Below are positions 55,226 through 64,000 of a stretch of DNA of 64,000 nt, in pieces. Source of the DNA: Armigeres subalbatus. Its lineage: Eukaryota > Arthropoda > Insecta > Diptera > Culicidae. The stretch is from positions 405,111,612-405,175,611 of the forward strand of contig NC_085141.1 in NCBI RefSeq assembly GCF_024139115.2, given 5' to 3'. The position numbers and the translations under genes are program-made. Numbering within the stretch: the first letter of the stretch is position 1; the number at the start of each line of letters is the position of its first letter. The notes under the pieces were generated by a model that saw nothing but the letters and a program-made list of their open reading frames with translations, did not search any database and was not told the origin of the DNA.

Positions 55226-57372
55226 CAAAAAGGTTTTATGTTCAATATGAAGGGAGCAACAAACTTAAAAACTGGTTGTTCGTAACATTTTATTGATTAG
55301 GCAATTGGAACAAAATATATATAAAAATAAACTGTGGAGTGCAGATAAGAATAAAATAGACTTTTTATAGTTCGACAAACCTAAGTGAAGCATTTGGTAG
55401 CCCCATTGGCATAGCGATCTTCTTTCCGTGAAAATCCTAGCTTCGTCAATGCCATTCTGGTTCGGTCAATGACGGCGGCAGTTGAATCGGTTATTGGGCA
55501 ATGGATTTCAAGTGGAGCGCCATAAACGGGATGTAAAAGCAGGTTGGTGGTAAAAGTCATGTATTCAAAATGTTGGAGTGGGTTCGATTACAGACTAATT
55601 CTGTGGTAATGTTTAGAGAGGAAAATGTTTCTTTTTCTACATATTCAAATATTAACCAATTCAAATCTTGTGAACGAATTCGAAACTACGTAGAATTGAT
55701 CACCCTGCAGTAAATAAATCGAGAATAGCATACAGCAACCTTCCTTGAATAAGCTTTCTGAGTTTAACTCATTTCGTAAACTAACCTGATACACACTTCG
55801 ACCCTCTCCATAACAGACCGCTTCTAGACTAAAAGCAATATTTGTTCATTAAAATCTTCGGAAACGACTCTGTCCATGCTTTTATTTGGTCGTTCGCCCA
55901 CTGCCCACTTCCGGAGCCAGACCAGGAAAAAGGCACCGGCGATGGATGCCGACTTGTTACTGCCGGAGGCCAGCTGCTGGTTTCGGTTTTCGGAGCGAAA
56001 GTTTGTTCCCGGGCGTGCGGTGAAAATGATTTTTCTACTATTTTCCCAACAGCAGCAGTCAAACCTATTTCCCTTCCTGTGCAAGTTGGTTATGCATTTT
56101 CGGAGATGGGGCCCAAGAGCTCGTTATCGAGTGTTTGCGGTCTGTGAAGAAAAGGGTAAACTCCGAACGGATGGACGCCGCAGCCACACGGACACTGACT
56201 GTGCTTGTTGGGAAGTTTCGGTCGACGGAGGGATACGAGTTGCAAGATAGATAGTTTTTAAAGTGCCCTCGGGAGCTGGGCAAGTTTGTCGGATTCGGTA
56301 CGGAAGATTCCATGAATTTTGATACTTTATTTAAAGAGACGGGATTAAATTGATATTAATGCAAAATAGAAAAATATATAAATAACTATACGGAGATTAA
56401 GCATTCATGAAATTTGGGGTTGAGTGTCGAATACACGCTTGATTAAGTTACTGAAATTAATTTGAATGGGGAAGATTTTTCATCAGCATAATCTGTTCTT
56501 TCGACCTGTTTTCTCTCGTTTCGAATGACAGACTCCGACGTCTGGAAATCGCTGCTACACCTGGCCCATTCATATCGAACCTATATTGTGGCTGAACGTG
56601 TGTCTTTATTTCCTACCGTTTGGACTCGCATCCCGAACATGACTCATACTCCGAACACTGGCGTTTCAGCGACCTCAAACTCACATTTTAACCGTTTTTC
56701 CCACTCCGGATCAAGATTACAAACGAAATTGGAAAGAATTACTCGAAAAAAGCCAAAATGGGCATTAAAAAGTGTTCGGTATATGAGTCATGTTCGGAAT
56801 TTTAGTCAAAACGGGAAAACGTGAACAGACATTTTTAGTTTGAGATTGAAGTCAACGTTCAAAGCCTTGTGTATGTATGTATGATTCTATCTCCAGTCTT
56901 TCCTAATTAACGTGGGAGGTAAAGAATAAGAGCTTTTTCACGGTTAAGCCCGTTTGACAAACATTGGCTCCGCCCTTGGATTTTATTCAATTAAAAGCAA
57001 TGTATGATCATGTGTAGAATCGTTTTACAAACCAAAATGACCAACTTGCGTCCTCAAACAGCTTACACACGGTTAAATGCTGTACCAACTTGTCTGTTTT
57101 CCTGAGGGCGGAGTCAATGTTTTTCGAACATGTATATAAAGTCGCAGCCCTGTTAAAGCACGTCCTTAAAATGAAAGAAATTCGCTCGTTCGGAAGCAAT
57201 GTGGATTCTGAAGCAATCCGAATCAATATTCGTATCACAGAGTCTAGTTTTCTTTGGTGATCGCTTATTTTGAATTCTGATATTTATGATCGGTAATTGA
57301 TATTATTTCTTCCTTCTCCCTTCGTACCTATTCTCCTTCCTTCTTTCCCTTTTTTACCATTTTTTTGCTCAT
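55226..57372. other. Unassigned DNA with a GC-richer core
   Basis: 55,850-56,250 has overlapping open frames on both strands (up to 124 codons) in GC-richer sequence with no recognisable domain. The remainder is AT-rich and featureless. No repeat match inside the window was found. Confidence 0.35.
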
Positions 57373-58523
57373 GAGTAATTCTCGCTGAAACCGGGCCACT
57401 ATTTGCACGAGGTTCTTAAAAATGCCTAAATTTATATTATTTCAAAAGCTTTCGGCGAGTCTTTTAAGGATCCAAGTTAAATTCTTCAGAAAGATGAACC
57501 CCTCGTTAGTTATTAACGAAATCATTTTAATGGACCTCTCGATTTTTGTCAATTCTTGACTCACCAAAACTGTCATAACTTCAACATTTCTCAATCGATC
57601 ATAGAGATCAGCATATCTTTGGAAAGAGGAAGAGTGTATCCTCAATTTGCAATAATAAAAATTTATGCAGCCATATTGAATTTGGCCGCCATCTTGGGTT
57701 TCTTTTTGAAAACTATGTTTCCGACAGGTTCGCAACCACCGATTTTGAACATCAATACATCGATGGAAAGCTTAGCTTATATTGTGCATTGTGTCCGAAA
57801 ATCTCAGGTGTAGGTTTTTTCTATCAAAGGTTATGTACGATTTACCAAATTACTTTTTGAAGGGCCATCTGACCAACAAGCATTATTTTTATGGTTAATA
57901 TGATACTACGACGTCAGTTCCTTGATTTCATACACTATTCTATGCCAAATATGTTACAAAAATGAAAGGCATAGCTACAACACTATTTTATTTTAAGGGC
58001 TCAAAAGTTTTGAGCATAACGGAGACGTATTCAAGTTATTGTATTAAATAATTCAAGAATTCTGGTATTGGTAAATAGTACATAACTTTTTATAGAAAAA
58101 CCACCTGAGATTTTCGGACACAATGCACAATATAAGCTAAGCTTTCCAACGATGTATTCACTTTCAGAATCGGTGGTTGCGAACCTGGCGAAAAATAGCT
58201 TTTAAAAAAAAATCCAAGATGGCGGCCAAATTCAATATGGCTGCCTCTATTTTTATCATTGAAAATTAAGGATACACTCTTCCTTTTTCCAACGATATGC
58301 TGATCTCTATGATCGGTTGAAAAATGTTGGAGCTACGACAGTTTTTGACAAAAAGAGAAGAGTCCATTAAAATGATTTCGTATATAACAAACGAGGGGAT
58401 CACCTTTCCGAAGTATTTAACTCGGATCCTTAAAATACTCGCCGAAAGCTTTCGGAAGAATATAAATTTAGGCATTTTTAAGAACCTCGTACAAATAGTG
58501 GCTCGGTTTCAGCGAGAATTACT
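57373..58523. mobile_element. Large fold-back element, 1.15 kb
   Basis: Arms of about 450-480 bp (57,373-57,855 and 58,068-58,523) are inverse copies. Shared blocks are GAGTAATTCTCGCTGAAAC, ACGAGGTTCTTAAAAATGCC, GCTTTCGGCGAGT, GATCAGCATATC, CAATATGGCTGC-type and ATTGTGCATTGTGTCCGAA. The arms surround a unique ~210-bp centre. The arms have diverged by many substitutions and small indels. Open frames in the arms are not conserved between them. Confidence 0.8.
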
Positions 58524-58529
58524 CCATCC

Positions 58530-58985
58530 CTGTTCTAACTCCTTTCCACTTTTTTTCTCTTCCTCCTTTCTTCTTCATTCTTCCTGCTTCCATCTTTCAT
58601 ATTTCTTCTTTCTTTTACCTTCTCCCTTCTTCCTGCTTCCTTTTTCCTTTTTCCTTCGTCCTTCTTCCTTCGTCCTTCTTCCTTCGCCTCTTCTTTTTTC
58701 GTCTTTCTTCTTTTCTCCTTCTTCCTTCTTCGTTCTTTATCCTTCCTTTTTCCTTCCACTCTATTTATTCTTTCTTCTTCCGTCTACTTTAATAATCCTT
58801 CATTTACATTTCTAACTTCAAAATTCTTATTACTCGCTAACTCACTTATCACTTCTCATCTATGACCTACTTCTTCTCAAAGACAAACTTCACACTACTC
58901 ATTTCTCTTTTCTCACCCGTCAATTCTCGCTTCATAACTTCTGACTTCAAACATCTCACTTCTCACTTCACACACTTATTCTACC
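58530..58985. repeat. Pyrimidine-rich then TTCTCACTT arrays
   Basis: 58,540-58,760 is TTCTTCCTTCTTCC-type sequence, the inverse style of the 45-kb array. 58,840-58,985 is TCACTTCTCATTTCTC-type. Frames on both strands are repeat translations. Confidence 0.85.
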
Positions 58986-59045
58986 AAAAGCTATTCGGCT
59001 AAATGGCATTCGCCAGACGACATTCAGCCACATGATCCTAAACCA
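58986..59045. repeat. Short GGCTAAATGGC minisatellite
   Basis: Three or four diverged units of the 17-bp family follow directly after the TTCTCACTT array. Confidence 0.55.
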
Positions 59046-62000
59046 TTTCTAGAGATTATGATGCTCTTATTATTCTTCTAATTCTTATAATTCCTTCTCC
59101 AGTAATTCAGGGGTATTCCTTCCTCAAATTGAGGATTCCTTTCAAGTAAGTTCTGCCGAATTATTTCTCTAGGAATTAAATGGCATTCCTCCCTCAAGGA
59201 TCCTGCGGAGTTGCTCACCTCCGCATCAAATTTTCTGGAAGAGCAAGAACTATTTAGCCAAAAGCCATTCAGCTAAAAGCAATCCCACCTGACATTCCAT
59301 CGTGTGACCATCAATACAAGGTAAATCGCAACCGTAGCTCGAATGCTTACACCAGTGTAGTCACTAGCAGCAAAGATACCGATACACTTTAACACAAGAG
59401 CATAGGCGACCGAATAAAATGAAGTGGTGGACCACGGAGAAATCAGGAGATGGTAAAGCAAATTGCCAGTTGAAGTGTCTCGGCCGCAGCCGTCGTAAAC
59501 GTATCACATGGATCGAAAGCCTCATGTCGGAGAAGGAAGAAGCCCACCCCCCCACAGATGAAAGGGAAAAAGAACAAAAAGAAATCTTCGTAGAAGAATG
59601 TCCCTGAATATGAACACTTCCTTGACGGAGACGTAATGTCTGCCTCTTCACAACAGTCAAAATGGACACGATCCACCACAAAATCCAGTACAGATCACGA
59701 CTCTAGCTGCTCCCCCAACGCGAAGCGAAAGCGAAGGCAAAAAGCTCCGCAGAGTCTGCGGATCTTACTTCATAGATCCGATCCAATTGCCTGCGCAGGC
59801 ATCCGGCCTACTAGATGTCATGACCCAACTGGAATAGCCGAGTCGACCTCGAAGCCTGCCGGATGAGGATAGAAAACAGCGGAAGATCCCAAAAAGCCCC
59901 CTCAGGCGGGAGTCATTGCCTCACCGGAACTGGAGTGCATCCCCTAGTGCTCTGGGGAAGTTGGATGCGGGACGCAAAGAGAGTTTCACTCTCTATCCCT
60001 CGAAGGAAGACAAGAATTAGGATCTTCAGAATCGGACCACACACGTTCACCTGGGCCCATGCCGGGTGGCTTCCTGTATCGGGTGATCGCACAATTTTCC
60101 AAAGAACGATGCTCGAATTAAACCTGCTTCTTCACAAGACCCTCCACCAAATCTCTGTACGCTAAGTACCATAGAACTTTTCTTCGACACGACTGACGTC
60201 TACAAGGGCGTACATGCCGTACTCCACAATTCCATTGACGCTTTCTCGCCTGTGCTAGGTGACACGTCGTTTCCGCCACTAGGAACACCCTGCCCTTTCC
60301 GACTCCTCCATAAATATCTCTATCCTTAGTGTTTGGTAGTCGACCCTTACCCTCCTTCGATCAGTGGAGTAAATTTGGCTGCCGATTCCAACACTGATGG
60401 GACTGTTTGGGTGCTGTTGATTACAGGGAAGGCGAAGTGGGGAAGCATCCAACTGACTTGCCAGCGAACACATTGGGTCAAATAGTTCCCGTCTCAGAGT
60501 CCTTCAGAGATCATTTGATTCTTTGGGTTTTCTTCCCATCAAGCACAGCACAAAACCGTTTATAGAAACACATCTTAATTACATGAAACTACATTTATTT
60601 GCACTAAAACACGAATCTTCAATCTACATTTATTGGACTACTTTTACTACAACTAATCTACACATAACGAAAAAAGGGGTTTGTAATCGGTGATATATCA
60701 TCGGCTATTCGGTTGGAACTGAGCTCATTGCTCATCCTCGAGTCATCAGCTGACCTGCGGCAGCTCATCGCAGCCGCGTAGAGTCTCTCGTAGACTTGCA
60801 TCGGCTACCTGGAAGCGGTGGTTTCGTCCAGTTTCCTTCTCTCGTGTGCAGAATACATATCAGTCCACAGCAGCAGACATCCTACCCAGTATTTTCGCGG
60901 TACGATCGCGGAGCCAAATAGGTAGTTGTGGTATATTTTGGCTATCTATCTCTTCATCTGCAATCGTTCAGGTCCTGCGTTCAGATAGATAGCGATCATC
61001 ACAGCAGCAATAAGCAAGCCAAAGTTACAGCCGTCTAGGGGATAATGGTCCAGCATCGTACACTGAGCATGAAAGAGAGCACACATACCTTCGCCAGTTT
61101 GGGTCTGAGGAGAAATCCATACCGAAAGTGTCGCAAACAACCAGTTACGGTGCCGTCAACGTTCGTCTTTGCCCCTCTCTCATCGAAAGAGGCTACGAAT
61201 GCGGACATTTATGATGTCCTACATAAAGCTCGCTATGGACCAACCGCAGCGATCGAGCCAAGCGTCTCGAAAACCTGTACCAGAGATCCAGTTACCGCAG
61301 CTTCTCTACCAACTCATTTAACACAGATTGTTGAAGGCACACAACCTGGTACGGCGGATCCTCCCAAGCAGATCCTGGATCCCAAGCAGCACAACTTGTT
61401 TCACTACTGAACATTTCACTGTTTTGCAACTATTCGGAAAGAAACAATCTTTGCGAATGTGCCATCAAATATAACTCTCTAGCAATCCAAAAAGCGTAAG
61501 GGTTGGGGCCTCCGGAAACATCCTTCGATTGCAGTAAAATTGAAATAATTTTGTAAAATACTACAGCGAAAAAAAATAACAATAAAAAACTGGATTCGAT
61601 TTATGGATCTTGTGATTGATAGTCCTTCAATCTACGACAGCACCATTCAACATTTCGAAGGGACAGCATGTTGAATCACCATAAAAACCATACGATTATG
61701 TACTCGGGTTTCCTGTTACTTGATTGCACCATCACCGGAAAAAAGTGAGTTGTTGCTAAACGTTGAACGATGCTAAATTAAACATGAAGACACACCTGCA
61801 ACTTAATTTAAACAAACAATTAAATTTTGGAAGAGGCATTGAAGTTACATGGTAAAAAATATGAAACTTGATGATTTTGTTTCGTGTTTGTAACACAAAG
61901 TGCAGTATTCTTAGGTTGTTTGTTTCCAAATGTAAAACACGTACTGCATTGAAATGTTAATGAAACATTGATCACAACTCGAACGTTTTTGACATCCTAA

Positions 62001-62089
62001 TGCAACTTTTTCGTGCTTTGATGTTTTTCCAATGCCTTTTATGAAACTGAATAGAAACAAGGTGTTTTTTGGAAGATGTTGCGTGTGCT
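59046..62089. other. Unassigned DNA, possible I-element ORF1 remains
   Basis: From about 59,420 to 61,410 the sequence is less AT-rich and open in pieces on the plus strand, for example 59,636-59,866 with the basic run AKRKRRQK and 61,045-61,410. Position and strand upstream of an I-clade RT make a decayed ORF1 possible, but no zinc knuckle or gag motif was found, so this is a guess. 59,046-59,420 and 61,411-62,089 show nothing. Confidence 0.3.
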
Positions 62090-63657
62090 ACAGGGGTGAT
62101 GCCTTGATAAACGGTGAACATATACATAGAGCCCTTGACCTGGCGAAAGCCTATAATCGTGAATGGACTCGGAGGTCTTGGAAAAACTTTAGACATGCTG
62201 GGAACATGCTGGCATTTCTGCGGAACTTTTTTGTATGGACGAATGAGTCTGGTACTGGTGGGAAACTATAGGTCCATAGTAGTGCAGGGGAAACTGGTGT
62301 ACCGCAGCGACCGGTGATCGCTGTCACTCTATTCCTTGTGGCAATAAGCAATGTGTTCCTGGTACTTCCGAAAGGGGTTTTTACAGACGTTATTCTCCTG
62401 ATTGTCGCCTGAGCACAGGAGTATAAGAAGAAAGCTACAGGAAGCAGTGACAGCAATTGCTAATTGGGCCCGGAATGGAATAGTGATAAACTCGTCTTAT
62501 GACAGTGAAAACATTCCACTAAAAAAGAACTAAATAATTTTCTTGATCAACTCCTGCCTTAGCTACATGTGCTGAAGGCAGTGTTTTACCATTCTGATTC
62601 AAACTAGCGGCGACAATTGTATGAAGAGCATTGGGGTTCTTGGAGCGTACCTACGGAGAAGGGTAAGCTTGCTTCCTGCAGGCTCAAGCAAACGTTGCCC
62701 TCAAAGCGATGGCCAATTCTAAGCTTCCCCGGTGGCTGAACTCCGAGTAGGGCCGCGAAGCTGGAAGGCCAAGACTCTAAAAATTGACTGGTCAATCAAG
62801 GTACAATTGCGGAAAGGTACCAACCCAAAACGAGCCCAGGCGGTCTTTGGCGAAAGGATTCGACATAAATACCAAAACACTGTGATCCGGTACTCTGATG
62901 GATCTAAAGCCAATGGCTCGCTTGAGGTCGGTGATTTCGTCCCAGATCTGCAGGTGCACCACAGACTGGCCGACGGTCTTCGGTCTACTCGGCTGAGACA
63001 GCGGCCTTGTTCAAGGCAGCATCCGATACAAGCATGGCGCCCATCCTGATCGTGTCGGACTCGGCAAGCGTCCTTTTGGCTCTGGAGCCACCCCAGAGCA
63101 ATGCATCCTTGGATCTAGGCTATACAGGACCTCGTAACTGACAGCAACTTTAGCTTTTCGTGGGTACCCGGCTACGCCGGAATACATGACAAAGAGGAAG
63201 CAGATAAGCTGGCATACCTGGGAAGGAGCAGTACTTACCTCACCCGAAACATTTCCGGAATCGATGCCATACGCGAAATAAAGCAGACCGTAAAATAAGC
63301 AAGGAAAATGGAGTGGTGGAGAAAGCGCTCCTACTTCCTGCGGCAAATAAAAGGCGAGACCAGGGCATGGGAAGATCGAAAATGGACTGGAGGGAACAAC
63401 GCGTATTGTCCCGACTCCGAACGGGCCACTCCAAACTAAGCAAGGACTTCTCAGGCCAGGGTCCGTTCCACCGGATGTGCGACACCTGTCATGTACGCAA
63501 CAGTAGTGAACATGTGCTAAGCGAGTGCCCCCTCTACGAGGCTTCCAGAACACTGTACCATATCGGTAGCATCAGGGATGCATTATCAAATGATCCGGCA
63601 TGCGAAACAGCAACCATTTGTTTCTTGAAAGATGCCGGAATCTATAAGGACATCTAA
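62090..63657 (+). pseudogene. I-clade ORF2 (RT, RNase H, CCHC), degenerate
   Basis: RT motif A is visible as LDLAKAYNREW (about 62,135) and motif B as GVPQRPVIAVTLFLVAI (about 62,295). Motif C is damaged, reading FTDVILL where YADD/FADD is expected. After a linker (RRQLYEEHWGSWSVP, about 62,610) the RNase H begins with VIRYSDGSKANGS (about 62,880) and continues in other frames with ILIVSDSASVLLALE and SFSWVPGYAGIHD-like blocks. The C-terminus reads CDTCHVRNSSEHVLSECP, a CX2CX7HX4C knuckle, and stops at 63,655-63,657. Frameshifts separate all domains, and the last 114 codons (63,313-63,657) are the only long intact stretch. Confidence 0.75.
62484..62545 (+). repeat. Terminal relic of the hammerhead-bearing repeat
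   Basis: AAACTCGTCTTATGACAGTG, then ACATTCCACTAAAAA and CTAAATAATTTTCTT match the right tail of the 36-kb palindrome. Only the tail is present, so it may be a 5'-truncated insertion. Confidence 0.65.
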
Positions 63658-63852
63658 CAAGAACAGATCACCTTCGGATTAGCCACTTGACTCACACAAA
63701 CGACCAAAGGACATCAAATTGGACTGAAAATAATATGCATGACTCCGATTAACCTTGACCAAGGCAAATAAATTATGATAAATGAAACCTCGATAAAGAA
63801 TCAAGAAAAATGTAGACGAGAAACAGAATATATTTACAATACATTTTGTCTT

Positions 63853-64000
63853 TTATTTATTTATTACCAGACTAAGGCCGGAGTGGCCTGTGCAGTACAG
63901 AAGTCTTCTCCATTCAGCTCGGTTCATGGCTGCACATCGGAGGGTCCGCAAATCGTCCTCCACCTGATCGATCCACCTTGCTCACAGTGCACCTCACTTT
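63853..64000 (-). pseudogene. C-terminus of an RTE-clade ORF2, cut by window end
   Basis: On the minus strand a frame open from the window edge reads WIDQVEDDLRTLR, then NRAEWRRLLYC, TGHSGLSLVINK and a stop (63,853-63,855). This is the characteristic tail of RTE-clade ORF2 proteins (W-x-D-x-V-x-x-D-L ... W-R). A short AT-rich 3' tail (AATAAATAAAAGAC) follows. The visible 48 codons have no break, so the upstream part beyond the window could be intact; this cannot be judged here. Confidence 0.75.

Larger units (their letters stand above)
62090..63840 (+). mobile_element. 3' half of an I-clade non-LTR retrotransposon
   Basis: Reverse transcriptase remnants, a linker, an RNase H domain and a C-terminal CCHC segment follow in order on the plus strand, with a short 3' UTR to about 63,840. 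An RNase H domain downstream of the RT separates I-clade-type elements from Jockey and CR1. A relic of the hammerhead-bearing repeat sits in the RT-RNase H linker. Confidence 0.75.

Noticed and set aside
55829..56313. Cluster of overlapping frames on both strands
   Set aside because: GC-richer composition lengthens chance frames; no frame shows a domain and they contradict each other.
58324..58815. 163-codon plus frame and opposing 74-codon Lys/Glu-rich frame
   Set aside because: The frame begins in a fold-back arm and runs into a pyrimidine tract; both strands are open because of simple sequence.

Overview
The window looks like gene-poor, repeat-saturated DNA from a mosquito of the Aedes type. 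The identification rests on content: a degenerate Juan-type (Jockey clade) retrotransposon, fragments of I-clade, RTE, Jockey-like and CR1/L2-like non-LTR elements, tRNA-headed SINE-like repeats, many fold-back and TA-flanked MITEs, and AT-rich sequence in which no host protein could be recognised. Every recognisable coding sequence belongs to a mobile element and almost all are broken. No rRNA, functional tRNA, CRISPR array or bacterial-style operon was seen.

Layout. 1-4.7 kb: unassigned AT-rich DNA, one long TIR repeat and two fold-back elements. 4.69-8.44 kb: copy A (minus) of a DNA transposon with very long terminal inverted repeats and a decayed DDE/DDD-like transposase; copy B (plus, about 40.16-44.13 kb) is a better-preserved relative. 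9.2-10 kb: three head-to-tail copies of one dispersed repeat. 13.3-15.2 kb: a TTAA-type non-autonomous element carrying a 155-bp satellite. 15.8-20.6 kb: a block of minisatellites, including a 17-bp family repeated about 35 times. 20.6-25.1 kb: SINE-like composite repeats and unassigned DNA. 25.1-30.3 kb: the Juan-like element, with at least four other insertions inside it. 32-34.7 kb: repeat fragments and a CR1/L2-like reverse transcriptase. 36-40 kb: a palindromic repeat with hammerhead-like motifs and unassigned DNA. 44-48.3 kb: a composite SINE, purine-rich arrays and minisatellites. 48.8-51.5 kb: a row of TA-flanked MITEs. 53.8-54.2 kb: a Jockey-like RT relic. 57.4-58.5 kb: a large fold-back. 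62.1-63.8 kb: the 3' half of an I-clade element. 63.85 kb to the end: the C-terminus of an RTE element on the minus strand.

The features form a stratified record of transposition rather than a set of cooperating genes. In the Juan element the order can partly be read, because two later insertions have exact target duplications in Juan codons. Two patterns stand out. First, a family of palindromic repeats (17.4, 36.1 and 45.6 kb, with relics at 53.7, 55.1 and 62.5 kb) carries CTGAAGA...GAAA cores with flanking helices, as expected for hammerhead ribozymes of the kind known from Penelope-like retroelements. Second, four insertions of only 24-77 bp, each a poly(A) tract plus a stub of LINE-like 3' end, sit between 10-13 bp target duplications.
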